Shown: piece after piece, positions 1-9,581 of the stretch
How positions within the stretch are numbered: position 1 is the first letter of the stretch
How the letters are laid out: every line of letters starts with the position of its first letter
Origin: Tritrichomonas musculus
Taxonomy: Eukaryota; Parabasalia; Tritrichomonadida; Tritrichomonadidae
Assembly (NCBI GenBank): GCA_039105265.1
Contig: JAPFFF010000055.1
Coordinates: forward strand, 310,001 to 374,000
Direction: 5' to 3'
DNA: 64,000 nt
The notes under the pieces: generated by a model
What the model saw: the letters and a program-made list of their open reading frames with translations, nothing else
Told to the model about the DNA's origin: nothing
Databases searched by the model: none
Program-made: the position numbers and the translations under genes

Positions 1-50
1 ATGAAGCTCATTAATTGTCTTAAAATGCTTTTTGTTCATTTAAATTAGTC

Positions 51-149
51 TTAAACATACATCAATTTCTTATTGAATGGCATGAATTGCATCTCAATAT
101 AAAATGTTTCATTATTTGGTATCTTTACTGGTATCTGATTATGACGCCC
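51..149 (-). pseudogene. Displaced 3' end of the ORF interrupted by the Polinton
   Basis: Read on the minus strand from the left edge of the Polinton, this stretch is open for about 30 codons and ends in TAA at 51-53. The minus-strand ORF on the other side of the element (20998-22154) runs straight into the terminal inverted repeat, and this flank looks like its severed last part. The same 5-bp target duplication lies at both junctions. The phase fits an insertion close to the 3' end. Product unknown; see the entry at 20998-22154. Confidence 0.6.
145..149. repeat. Target-site duplication, left copy (CGCCC)
   Basis: CGCCC lies directly outside the left inverted repeat and again directly outside the right one at 20998-21002. 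Mavericks/Polintons are known to make 5-6 bp duplications, so this fixes the element borders at 150 and 20997. Confidence 0.85.
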
Positions 150-500
150 ACTACATATAAAAGAGGTGATTTTAGGCCTTCGGCCTAAACTCCCCACTTT
201 CACGTCATTTTGAAGGGATCAGCTTGGAAACCTTGAGAATTCGTTAACGATTCCCGTTGCTTAGTTGGTGTTATGAATTGGGTGTTTATGGAGTTCAGAT
301 CGGATTCGGGAATGAAGGGCTGGAGATGAATTTATGTGATCCTTGAGAAATGATTCGAAAGTGAAGGTCTGGGAGTTTCGGCCTAAAATCACCGGAGGTC
401 TTGGAGGTTGAGATGTGAGGGTTGATTTGAAGGGTTGGAAGGGGTAGATAGGGATCATAAGTTTTGCGATAAAGTGGTTTGAGATGATGTGAAAATTTAA
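150..500 (+). repeat. Left terminal inverted repeat of the Polinton (351 bp)
   Basis: It starts ACTACATATAAAAGAGG and matches the reverse complement of 20647-20997 over its full length without gaps, with about two mismatches that I can see. It contains a 65-codon open frame (261-458, minus) that is mirrored in the right repeat; that frame is a by-product of the repeat and I do not call it a gene. Confidence 0.9.
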
Positions 501-552
501 AACGACGGCCTTTAGATATCTTTTATAATATTTTTATTTGACATAAAATAAG

Positions 553-3500
553 ATGAGTGATAGTAATAATGCTTTTGATGAACATTCTTTTATTGATTTG
601 TTTGATTTGTCGTTGATGCTTGGAATGAGGGATGATGAGATGGATGACATTCTCGTTAATGATGAAGGTGCACCTGAACGACTCATTGAGCCATTGGTGT
701 TATGGATATCGAATACGATACTTGATATGGGTTACAAAGGTGATACAGATTACGATAATGTGCATAGGTTTGCGGAAAGGGTTTATAATTATACGAAGGC
801 GTTGAGCGAAATGTGTAAGAGTAAAGGTGATGATGGTTTTGGGCATTTGGTTGATTTAGCGTTTGTGATTGGCATTACTGAGAAGGAGATGGATGACATT
901 CTCGTTAAAGCTGATGAGGATCCTAAACGAGCCGTTGAACCATTGGCAAGGATGATAGCATATACGATAATTGGTATGGGTTATGAAGGTGATGGCAATT
1001 ATGATAATATGTATATGTTTGGCGAAAGTGTTAAGAATTATACGAAAGCGTTGAATGAAATGATTAAGAATAAACCATTACTGAAACCATTACCACCAAA
1101 GTTAAACAAAGAACCAAAGAGGTATGTCGATAGCGATGAATATAAACGAAAAGAAGATGATGAATTCTTTAAGAAATTCGATAGAGATAGATATAGAGTT
1201 CATGTAGATGAAGGCAAAAGTGAGAGGGCTTCAAGGTTCGATCGTTTGATACACCGAAGAGATAAATCAACTTTGGATTCGATTAGGGAACATGCTAAGG
1301 ATTTTCGTGAATTTTGGAAGACGGAAGATGCGTTGAGGAATAAGAAAAGAGTTGAAGCTATGGAAATCATGAATGCTACACCAAAAGAAATCAATGAAAG
1401 GAACAAGATAACGTTTGATGAATGGAAAGCAAATAAGGGTAAACAAAAGCAGTTAGTTGATGATATCATGGAAAGATTGGAGTTAAGTCCATACAATTGG
1501 GAAATCAATTTCGAAGCACTTAACAATGAAGGTAGACGATTGTTGTTTCCGAGATTGAAGGAGTTCTTTGAAGATACAATTGCGAAGTTACCGATAATAC
1601 AGATGTATAAGATTCAGTTTAATGTTAATGGTACATGGAAAACGAAACCGTTGACACCAGAGACATTCAATAAATTGATGGAAAACTTTACGGAAGAGAA
1701 TTTTGTGTTTGATCTTGAAAGTAAGGCTCCAGAATTTTTCTATGAGAATGGAGGTGAAGAGTTACCAACATGGTCATTGTTTTCAGCACTTAAGTTCTGT
1801 TTGTTTGAGAACAAGGGAGGGAATAACGATAGGGGTGGTTCTTTCTTCCAATATCTGACGAAGGAGACGGTTCCGAAAAGGGTTGTTGAATATCTTAAGA
1901 GGTTGCAGATATTTGATTCGTTGGTGGATGGAAAGGGTAAGCAGAGAAGAGAATTTGATGATTGTTGCTTTGTGTATGCGTTAGAGCAGACTGGATGTTA
2001 CGATAAGGTTACGTTGGATAAGATTCGTTTGAGGATTCGAAATAGGTATTTGTCTCAGAGTTCGATTAATGAATTGTGCATGGAATTTGGTATACATATC
2101 AAGTTAACGTACATTGATGAGAATGCAGTTAGCAAAAACAAAAAGAAATCAGTTGAGTCGACTAGTGAAGGTAAACGTAAATGTTATATGGGAGTTGACG
2201 AAGCGGAACCAAATAGGACACATCACTTTAACATATATCAGAAACATTACTTTCTTGAGGAGGTGACGGATTTCAGTACGTATTACATTAAACATTTAGG
2301 TGAGTGTGATGATGATAAATACAATAAGGAATGGCATGTAGATCATTGGCGAACAGGTCGTTATTTCATTACTTCTTCGAATTTAGTTAGAGAATTGTTT
2401 AAGCAAAATTACTTTAGACCAATCACTTTCGGTCAGTATAAGGTTTTGAATACGGTTTTCTATAATGATTTAGATGACATAGAGATAACGGATCTCACTT
2501 ACGATTCCAAATATTGCACTCGTTTGATGGCTCCATTTGAGAAGAAACCAGTTAAGGGTGAACCTAAGAAAGTACCACCTACGTACTGGTATGCGGACTT
2601 TGAAGCTGATACTTCAGAGGAGTACCATAGACCATTCATGTGTGTTTTGCATAAGGATAACGGGAAGATTAAGAAAGAGTTTAGAGGTGAAGGTTGCGAT
2701 AAAGATCTATTGAACTATTTACCTGATGGTGCTGTTGTGTACTTTCATAATTTGGCTTATGATATCAGGATGATTCGTCCAACGGGTACGTATGAGGACA
2801 ACGTAAAGGTTGGAAGTAAGAAGGTCAAGAAGACGATGTATAACGGTATCATTAAATCAATCATTAAAGGTACGAAGACGATGATGGCTGATGTAAGGTT
2901 TAATGGAAAGGTAATTCATTTCAAGGATACACTTCCGGTATTATCATGTAAGTTGTCAGAGTTACCAAAGATGTTTGACATTAAAGGTATCAAGAAAGAG
3001 TTGTTTCCGTATAACTATTACACTTTGGATAGGTTGAATAGAGGTGGTGTTGGTGTGATTTCGGAAGCGGGATTGTTTGAGGTTGAACCATGGACAGATG
3101 AGCAGATGAATGTATTTAAGGAGAACATAGATGGTATCGATGGATGTAGGATTGATGATGACCATTTTGATATGTGGAAGTATTGTTCATTTTATTGTCA
3201 GCAAGATGTGAATATTTTGAGAGAAGGCTTTAATAAATTCAGGAATGGTTTCATTGAGGATTTCGATATTGATCCGTTTAAGTTCATTTCGATATCGTCT
3301 TTGGCTAATGAAGTGTTTAAGCAAAGGGTCTATTATCCTAATCGTAATTTGTTTGAGTTAGGTGGAGTCGTTAGAAAGTTTTGCTCAAGGGCTATATATG
3401 GAGGTAGATGCATGACGGCTTACAATAAGAAATGGCATACAACGGTACCTTTGTGTGATTTCGATGCGGTTAGTTTATATCCATCAGCAATGGCGAGATT

Positions 3501-5103
3501 GTATACAGTTGAAGGGAGGCCGATAGTGATAACAGAAGATAAACTCAATTACGAATTTCTCTCAAAACAGTCGGCATATGTTGTCGATATTGAGATAACG
3601 AAAGTGAATAAACATTATCCATTTCCGTTGATTGTTAGGAAGGTTGACGGTTTGAATTTGAATGATGATAATTTGAAGGATGGAGAGGTTGTTAAGATGA
3701 CTGTCGATAACATCATGCTTGAGGATTTGATTAAGTTTCAAGAGATAGAGTTCAAGTTAGTGAGAGGGTACTATTGGAATGGCAAGAAAGATTACACGAT
3801 ACAGAAAGAGATAAGGAATATCTTTAGCAAACGTTTGGAGTATAAGAAGAGTGGTAATCCTTTACAACAACTCTATAAGTTGATCATGAATTCTTGCTAT
3901 GGGAAGACGATTGAGAGACCAATTGAGAAAGACTTTAAGTATTTCCATGAAGGTGAAGAGTTAGATAGATATTGGAAGAAGAACTATTACAAGATCGTTG
4001 AAGATAATAGCCTTAAAGGTACTGATAATCATGCAGTGAAGACGTTGAAACCAATTGATAAACATTTTAACTTTTTGTTATTGGGTATTCAAGTATTGTC
4101 TATGTCAAAGAGAATCATGAATGAAGTTATGTGTTTGGCTTTCGATATTGGTTGTTGTATATACTACCAAGATACTGATTCATTTATGATTAAGCGTTCT
4201 GATTTAGAGATTCTCGAAAAAGGTTTTAAAGAAAAATACAATCGTGATCTTATTGGTACTAACTTAGGAAACTTCCATTGTGACTTTCCGTCAATTAATG
4301 GTCATGATGAAATGCCTTTTTCTGTTGAAGCTTACTTCCTCATGAAGAAGATGTACGTACACAAAATTACTGATTCCTCAAATGAAATCGATTATGTTAT
4401 TCGTGGAAAGGGTTTGACTCAGAAGTCCATTCAATATGCGTTTAGGGATAAACAGTTTAATGGTAACGTGATGGAGTTGTATAAACATTTGTATGAGGGG
4501 AATGAGTATACGTTTGATTTAACGAAAGGTCAACCATGCTTTTCAATGAACAAAGACATGACTGTTTCAACATTGAAGAAGTTTGAGAGGAAAATCAAAG
4601 TGACATATGAAGAGGGTGATGTTGAATGGTATGGTAAACAGCAGAAAGCTAATGGTGACGATTATGATAATGCTAAGAGTTTGTGTTTAAAGTCCAATGT
4701 TGATGAATTGCTGGGTATTGATGAAAGCGAGATTGATCCATTGTTAGCTGATCGTGAATTAATGAGTGGTTTGATTGAATCGTTAAGGGAATCGGTTAAG
4801 GATAGATCATTGAGAAAACGTTTTGAGAATCATTTCATGATGACGTTTAACAATCTCAAATATGGATCAGTTAAGGGTGGTAGCGTTTGTGATAAGTTCT
4901 TGAGTAAACAGACAGGGATGAGGTTGAATGTCAATGAATGTTTTGGTTTAGGGGTAATCGATTTCGATATCAATAAAGGTCTCTCTGATGATGAACGTAA
5001 ACAGATCCGAGAGAGAATCATGAGTAAGTTGTCCATAGATGATATTGTTGTTAGGTCAGGTAGTGGTGGATTGCATGTGTATGTCAATAACGATTTCGAT
5101 TAA
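553..5103 (+). CDS. polB: Protein-primed DNA polymerase B of the Polinton
   Basis: This is the element's replicative polymerase, expected to copy the linear DNA from a protein primer. The 3'-5' exonuclease motifs are visible as DFEAD near residue 680, HNLAYDIR near 733 and YCQQDVN near 880. The polymerase motifs are DFDAVSLYPSAM near 970 (A), KLIMNSCYGKT near 1107 (B) and YQDTDSF near 1205 (C), in the right order. The N-terminus holds a tandem duplication of about 90 residues, each copy starting around EMDDILV. A segment near residues 455-530 (DDCCFVYALEQ and onward) recalls the OTU-like cysteine-protease region noted in some Polinton polymerases, which is a weak inference. It is the longest plus-strand ORF of the element and follows the left repeat by about 50 bases. 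Confidence 0.93.
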   Translation: MSDSNNAFDEHSFIDLFDLSLMLGMRDDEMDDILVNDEGAPERLIEPLVLWISNTILDMGYKGDTDYDNVHRFAERVYNYTKALSEMCKSKGDDGFGHLVDLAFVIGITEKEMDDILVKADEDPKRAVEPLARMIAYTIIGMGYEGDGNYDNMYMFGESVKNYTKALNEMIKNKPLLKPLPPKLNKEPKRYVDSDEYKRKEDDEFFKKFDRDRYRVHVDEGKSERASRFDRLIHRRDKSTLDSIREHAKDFREFWKTEDALRNKKRVEAMEIMNATPKEINERNKITFDEWKANKGKQKQLVDDIMERLELSPYNWEINFEALNNEGRRLLFPRLKEFFEDTIAKLPIIQMYKIQFNVNGTWKTKPLTPETFNKLMENFTEENFVFDLESKAPEFFYENGGEELPTWSLFSALKFCLFENKGGNNDRGGSFFQYLTKETVPKRVVEYLKRLQIFDSLVDGKGKQRREFDDCCFVYALEQTGCYDKVTLDKIRLRIRNRYLSQSSINELCMEFGIHIKLTYIDENAVSKNKKKSVESTSEGKRKCYMGVDEAEPNRTHHFNIYQKHYFLEEVTDFSTYYIKHLGECDDDKYNKEWHVDHWRTGRYFITSSNLVRELFKQNYFRPITFGQYKVLNTVFYNDLDDIEITDLTYDSKYCTRLMAPFEKKPVKGEPKKVPPTYWYADFEADTSEEYHRPFMCVLHKDNGKIKKEFRGEGCDKDLLNYLPDGAVVYFHNLAYDIRMIRPTGTYEDNVKVGSKKVKKTMYNGIIKSIIKGTKTMMADVRFNGKVIHFKDTLPVLSCKLSELPKMFDIKGIKKELFPYNYYTLDRLNRGGVGVISEAGLFEVEPWTDEQMNVFKENIDGIDGCRIDDDHFDMWKYCSFYCQQDVNILREGFNKFRNGFIEDFDIDPFKFISISSLANEVFKQRVYYPNRNLFELGGVVRKFCSRAIYGGRCMTAYNKKWHTTVPLCDFDAVSLYPSAMARLYTVEGRPIVITEDKLNYEFLSKQSAYVVDIEITKVNKHYPFPLIVRKVDGLNLNDDNLKDGEVVKMTVDNIMLEDLIKFQEIEFKLVRGYYWNGKKDYTIQKEIRNIFSKRLEYKKSGNPLQQLYKLIMNSCYGKTIERPIEKDFKYFHEGEELDRYWKKNYYKIVEDNSLKGTDNHAVKTLKPIDKHFNFLLLGIQVLSMSKRIMNEVMCLAFDIGCCIYYQDTDSFMIKRSDLEILEKGFKEKYNRDLIGTNLGNFHCDFPSINGHDEMPFSVEAYFLMKKMYVHKITDSSNEIDYVIRGKGLTQKSIQYAFRDKQFNGNVMELYKHLYEGNEYTFDLTKGQPCFSMNKDMTVSTLKKFERKIKVTYEEGDVEWYGKQQKANGDDYDNAKSLCLKSNVDELLGIDESEIDPLLADRELMSGLIESLRESVKDRSLRKRFENHFMMTFNNLKYGSVKGGSVCDKFLSKQTGMRLNVNECFGLGVIDFDINKGLSDDERKQIRERIMSKLSIDDIVVRSGSGGLHVYVNNDFD

Positions 5104-5676
5104 TTGTACAAGAATGCTTACATTAAGTGCTATGCATGTGATGAGTATGAAGTTGATTACATTGCTGCTGTTAAGGAAGATAAGCAAGCTGGTGTGATGT
5201 TACCTGGTTCATTCAATGCAAACGGTAAGTATGAGTTCGTTAGAGGTAGTTTTGAATCAATCATTAAGAGATCAGCTAAGGATGTGTTGAAGGATTTAGA
5301 GTTGACGTTGAAGTTAGATGCAAAGCAAAGGGGTGCAGTTGATGATTCATTTAACGGACCAATTGAGTATCTCAGTGATGATGATGAGATGAAGTTAGTT
5401 AATGGTTTGACTGGTATGGAAGTTCATAACTTTGCATCAAAGATTGATGAGAGGTTGTCGTTAATGCCATTGTTTTGTGCCATCAATTGTCTATCACCAA
5501 CGAATCGTGAGAAGGCTTATTATATGGTTTTGAGTAAATGTAATTTGAGTGATAAAGCAATGATGAACTTCGATGAGGTGAAGGATAACTGTTTGGATAA
5601 GCATACACACATTAATGTTTTGAGAAAAATAATTCGTTTATATAACAATAGATATTACGTTAAAGAATCCATTTAG
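5104..5676 (+). CDS. Polinton ORF of unknown function next to polB
   Basis: An open stretch of about 190 codons on the polymerase strand with the same base composition as its neighbour. It has no clear ATG near its start. It is acidic to neutral with a few cysteines near the start (KCYACDEY). I recognise no domain. It belongs to the element. Confidence 0.5.
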   Translation: MYKNAYIKCYACDEYEVDYIAAVKEDKQAGVMLPGSFNANGKYEFVRGSFESIIKRSAKDVLKDLELTLKLDAKQRGAVDDSFNGPIEYLSDDDEMKLVNGLTGMEVHNFASKIDERLSLMPLFCAINCLSPTNREKAYYMVLSKCNLSDKAMMNFDEVKDNCLDKHTHINVLRKIIRLYNNRYYVKESI

Positions 5677-5687
5677 AGGGAATTCGT

Positions 5688-5888
5688 TTAAATGATTGTT
5701 GAGACCTTATATCGAGGTATCAATTGAGTTCTATTTTTGTCATCTTTGACTTCGTAAAGGCCATTCTTGAAACCAACTATTTGATGATTTCCTGGTTGGA
5801 TTATTGATCTACGTTTCATGAGGCTGTCATGTTCATTGTAAAGTTTGACAGGAGTGTTTGGTACTAAATGGAAACCCGGTTGAGACAT
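5688..5888 (-). CDS. Small Polinton ORF resembling an integrase C-terminal SH3-like tail
   Basis: A 66-residue ORF on the integrase strand and just downstream of it. It contains a PGFHLVPNTPVKLY stretch followed by beta-rich text (GNHQIVGFKNGLYEV), a layout like the small SH3-like DNA-binding tail found after many retroviral-type integrase cores. The assignment rests on position and style only. Confidence 0.45.
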   Translation of the reverse strand: MSQPGFHLVPNTPVKLYNEHDSLMKRRSIIQPGNHQIVGFKNGLYEVKDDKNRTQLIPRYKVSTII

Positions 5889-5927
5889 AATTTTAAAGTT
5901 CTCTTGAGAAATACGTTTAACGATGAA

Positions 5928-7436
5928 CTATTCAAGGTCTGGATCTTCTTGAACCATCTTTGGACTAACTTTGAAACCAGCATATTTGGACAACGTTTGA
6001 TGTGGGGCATTGTTGTATTGATTAACGATTTCGTCCATGACTGATGGAGTAATGATACCTTCTTGCATGTTGTAGGCCATGTCACGGATAGTTCTAATGA
6101 CTCGATCGATGATTCCTAGTGAACCATGCATTGGATCTGTCTTTACTTGTTTCTGTTCACGTTTCATGAAATCTGGATAGTGACCCATTTGCATTCGAGG
6201 TACTTCAGTGAAAGTTATTCCATGTTTTGTATAGAAAGACCATGCATCATATGAATCGAAAGCACTCTCTCCATCACCAGATAGGTATTTGACTTTCATT
6301 CCTGATTGAATTAAACGATCAAGGGTACGGAGATATGTGGGTGTGTTCTTGGATGCTTTGGAGAAACGTTTAGCTTTATCTTCATCGGTATCGTTTTCAT
6401 TGAATACTATGTTGTTCATGAGACCAGCAAAGAGGTATCTTGTGTTTACGTTAATGGCAATCAGATAGCATAACTTGTCAACGAACATTAGGTCAATCAA
6501 GTATGTGTAACGTTTAGAAACTTTGTGTAATTGGTATTTCTTTAGGTTTTGCTTTAATGGAAAGTAGGATGTGGTATCAGAAATGATTGATGATTTGGTT
6601 GGATAGATGGATTGTAAAGCTTTGATCTTGTCTGGTGATTTGAATGCAATGGTATTGAATGAAGGTGTTTCTTGGCATTCCACAAAGGTACCTGATTGAT
6701 GATAGAACTTGTGGGTATACGTTTCGTACCAGTCTTCAATGGGTTTGGTTGTATGGGGCCATCCACGAGTTACTTTAATGAATTCATCGAGAGTTAGAAG
6801 CTTATCATGATTGTAAACGACATATTCATTGAGTTTATCGTTAAAGGTATTGGTTAGTTTGGGTCGAGTTGAGGGTTGAGTTGAGGACTTCTTAGATGAC
6901 CATTTCTGAAGGTATTCGTTCCAGAGAATGTCTTTATCGGATTGACTTAGACGGGAAATGTGTTCATAATTATCAAACACTGATCGAGATGATTTACGTT
7001 TATTGTTCTTTAATTTGTCGTCAATTAATTGTCTGGCTCTACGTAGAGTTGATTGTCGGTTTTGTTCGATTTGATGTTGGATGTCTTCGATTTTGGATTT
7101 GATTCTATTGGATTCATTGATGACTGTTTTGAATAGTGTGTCTGAATGAACTGAAATGAAGTTGTTTAGAATGGTTTCGTCAATGGGTGGAGGTGGAGAG
7201 TTTGGATTACGATTATGGAATAGTGTGTACCAATTATGGATGTTTGAGATGATGAATGATTGGCATTTAGAATGATCCGATAAGATGTCGTTAATGAATG
7301 GTAGATCAGATTCATCAGGTTTACGTTGACGGTGGAATATTAACTCTCCATGGTAGATTGTGTTTTGGTATCCTTTGATTCTGTCTTTGAGGTATTCACA
7401 AATTCGTTCAACGTTTTGAAATAAGATTTGGTTCAT
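5928..7436 (-). CDS. int: Retroviral-type (DDE) integrase of the Polinton
   Basis: A 502-residue minus-strand ORF. The core shows LIDLMFVDKLCYLIAI followed by NTRYLFAGL (first catalytic-Asp strand), then KYLSGDGESAFDS (second Asp region) and a helix with IIDRVIRTIRDM where the third acidic residue of the family usually lies. This is the rve-fold integrase that joins Polinton ends to target DNA and creates the 5-6 bp duplication seen at the borders. The N-terminal 200 residues are basic and probably helical. It is convergent with polB. Confidence 0.88.
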   Translation of the reverse strand: MNQILFQNVERICEYLKDRIKGYQNTIYHGELIFHRQRKPDESDLPFINDILSDHSKCQSFIISNIHNWYTLFHNRNPNSPPPPIDETILNNFISVHSDTLFKTVINESNRIKSKIEDIQHQIEQNRQSTLRRARQLIDDKLKNNKRKSSRSVFDNYEHISRLSQSDKDILWNEYLQKWSSKKSSTQPSTRPKLTNTFNDKLNEYVVYNHDKLLTLDEFIKVTRGWPHTTKPIEDWYETYTHKFYHQSGTFVECQETPSFNTIAFKSPDKIKALQSIYPTKSSIISDTTSYFPLKQNLKKYQLHKVSKRYTYLIDLMFVDKLCYLIAINVNTRYLFAGLMNNIVFNENDTDEDKAKRFSKASKNTPTYLRTLDRLIQSGMKVKYLSGDGESAFDSYDAWSFYTKHGITFTEVPRMQMGHYPDFMKREQKQVKTDPMHGSLGIIDRVIRTIRDMAYNMQEGIITPSVMDEIVNQYNNAPHQTLSKYAGFKVSPKMVQEDPDLE

Positions 7437-7477
7437 TTAGGATGATATTAAATTAAACTATAGATGATAATTATTTA

Positions 7478-7780
7478 ATGAAAGTAATTTTTTATCAGAT
7501 ACTAAATAGTATGAATAGATCAGTTAATGGATCAGTTAATGAATCAGGTGATGAATTCACTTTACCTCCTTTGAAGAAGAGGCATGAAAGGAAGAGTTTT
7601 GCTACGAATACGTTGAAGTTGATCAATTCAAGGTTGCAATATTATAGAAGAGTCTTGAGTCAACCAGAGCCGACAGATGAAAAGAAGCTTCGTAAACGTC
7701 AAATCATTAAAGCTAAATATGAACATAACATGAAAGTACGTAAACTGTTGACTAGAGCTGTTGCCAATAGATACATTTAA
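7478..7780 (+). CDS. Small basic Polinton protein, unknown
   Basis: A 100-residue ORF divergent from the integrase with 41 bases between their starts, so the two may share a promoter region. The C-terminal half is rich in Lys and Arg (KKLRKRQIIKAKYEH) and predicted helical, suggesting nucleic-acid contact. A later Met at residue 12 is an alternative start. I do not recognise the family. Confidence 0.55.
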   Translation: MKVIFYQILNSMNRSVNGSVNESGDEFTLPPLKKRHERKSFATNTLKLINSRLQYYRRVLSQPEPTDEKKLRKRQIIKAKYEHNMKVRKLLTRAVANRYI

Positions 7781-7820
7781 AATGATTAATATGACGAATT
7801 GATTTTATTTTTGACTTAAA

Positions 7821-8513
7821 ATGACTTTGCGAGCGGCAAGAATATTAAGCTCTGAAACGGACAACACTATCAAACAAGAGCAAGAGACTAATGTAAACAT
7901 TAACATCAAACCTCAAACAAATCAACATGTCCATCCTGAAAGAAGACCATCAACGGTACCGTTATATCCAAACGTTGAACCAGTAAACAATAATTCTGAA
8001 AGAATATTTGCTCCACAAAACGTAAATTTTACTATTCCGAACCCTCAAATGAGTTCTCAAGAGGCTGGACAAACTATCAATTCTCAGATGACACAGGGAT
8101 CTCCATTAGCATTTCAACCTCAAACAAACAGTCCTTTCCAATCCAATATGGTTCAAGACAAAGGAATTGCAGATCTCGGAAATGAGTTAGATGAACTTGG
8201 TAAGCAGAATCAATTCTTGAAGATGATCATTGAGGCTTATGAATCGAATCCTTTGAAAGTTAATTCATATCTAGTTTGTGAGAGCAAGCTGTTGATGGAC
8301 ATGATTAAGATTTTGACTGGATGTGAGAAAGTTGAGTTGGTATTGGATGAAGACGTTGGATGTGGTGGTTGTGGTGCAAGTTCAGGTAAGATAATCTATG
8401 TTTCAAAGATATTGGTCACTAAAGGTGGGAAGACTAAAGACCTTAAATATGCATACAATGTTATCTATTCACAGTTCATCAAGTATGGTATATCGTTGAA
8501 GATGGTATGTTGA
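7821..8513 (+). CDS. Polinton protein of unknown function with a Gln/Asn-rich N-terminus
   Basis: A 230-residue ORF 40 bases after the preceding small gene, same strand. Residues 20-115 are rich in Gln, Asn, Pro and Ser and probably disordered. The last 110 residues look folded and include the cysteine cluster GCGGCGASSGK. No family recognised. Convergent with the KilA-N gene. Confidence 0.6.
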   Translation: MTLRAARILSSETDNTIKQEQETNVNINIKPQTNQHVHPERRPSTVPLYPNVEPVNNNSERIFAPQNVNFTIPNPQMSSQEAGQTINSQMTQGSPLAFQPQTNSPFQSNMVQDKGIADLGNELDELGKQNQFLKMIIEAYESNPLKVNSYLVCESKLLMDMIKILTGCEKVELVLDEDVGCGGCGASSGKIIYVSKILVTKGGKTKDLKYAYNVIYSQFIKYGISLKMVC

Positions 8514-8548
8514 GACAAACGTTAAATGCAAAAATAATGATTATATTT

Positions 8549-9232
8549 TTAGAATTGGAATTCTGGATGATATGTTGGAATGAACGATTTCCATTCGTCA
8601 ACTTTCTTGTGAGCATCATTCAATTGACACTTAAGATTGTTATCATTAGGATTTTCTTTGAGTTGTTGTTTAAGATTGTTGTACTTGTCAATTGCATGTT
8701 TCAAATCATCTTGTTCCCATGAATCAAGACTATGTATATCATCACGAACTCCCCAACATTGTTTGTTGACTAATTCTACATCGATCTTTAATGTAATCTT
8801 TTTGGCAATTGCTTTGAAGATTGGATTAGCATTCTCAATAGTGTCTGGTTTATGTTGTTTTTCAAGTGTTTCGTGAACTTTGTTATTAATGGAATTCATA
8901 ATGTCTGCAACAGTGAAAGCATATTCAATATCAACCCATTCTGCAACGAAATGGATGAGATCTGGGTGAACATATACGCCACGGAAACCATTAGGTGCAT
9001 CACTTAACATGTATTTTGGAGATTTGGATGGATTTCTTTGAGTCCAGTATAGACATATTTGGATGAATCTATCACTAATGATATATTTACGAGCACGCTT
9101 GGAATTGTTGCCAAGCTTACTTGCATTGATGTATCCATCTTTGTCTCGAATCATTACAGATATTCCATTGAATGTACCACGAGTGAATGTTTCACCTGAG
9201 TTTGTTGTGAGTGTTTCAACTTTACTATTCAT
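8549..9232 (-). CDS. KilA-N domain protein
   Basis: A 227-residue ORF. Residues 15-125 match the KilA-N pattern: RDKDGYINASKL near the start, an aromatic-rich middle (FIQICLYW), then GVYVHPDLIHFVAEWVD followed by a helix (AFTVADIMNSI). KilA-N is a DNA-binding domain common in large DNA viruses and phages. The C-terminal 70 residues are a probable coiled coil (LKHAIDKYNNLKQQLKE). It may regulate the element's own genes; that role is inference. Confidence 0.85.
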   Translation of the reverse strand: MNSKVETLTTNSGETFTRGTFNGISVMIRDKDGYINASKLGNNSKRARKYIISDRFIQICLYWTQRNPSKSPKYMLSDAPNGFRGVYVHPDLIHFVAEWVDIEYAFTVADIMNSINNKVHETLEKQHKPDTIENANPIFKAIAKKITLKIDVELVNKQCWGVRDDIHSLDSWEQDDLKHAIDKYNNLKQQLKENPNDNNLKCQLNDAHKKVDEWKSFIPTYHPEFQF

Positions 9233-9581
9233 GTTATTCCTTTCGTTATCGTTAAAAAGTTATTATTAAATAAAATTAAATGAGTTTTGAAAATCATCGA
9301 AATCATCAATGAAAATGCGAGTGCCCAAAATAGGGCTGTCGTCAAATCCTTCAAATTCGATGCCTAAAAAGAACGTTTGGAGACACTTGTTTCTGACTCT
9401 TCAAAATCAGACCTAAAATGAATGGTTTCATCAATGTTTTGAAAATCCTTTAAAATCATCTACCAAAATGGGTGTGCGCGATTTTACGCGGACCACTTTA
9501 CCATTCAAAATCGATACCTAAAATGAACCCTCAAATACACTACTTCATCTCCACCTGGGAACGGTTTTTGGTTTTTTGTTT
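9233..9581. other. Polinton intergenic region with repeated motifs
   Basis: About 350 bases between the starts and ends of two minus-strand genes, with no gene. It holds variants of a unit containing AAATGCGAGTGC or AAATGGGTGTGC, then GATTTTACGCGG, interspersed with repeated CAAAAT and AAAATC text. A 24-base stretch at 9301-9324 recurs exactly at 17598-17621 in another intergenic region of the element. This could be a promoter or replication signal. Confidence 0.5.

Noticed and set aside
261-458. 65-codon ORFs in both Polinton terminal repeats
   Set aside because: They mirror each other because the repeats are inverted copies, and they have no domain or upstream signal.
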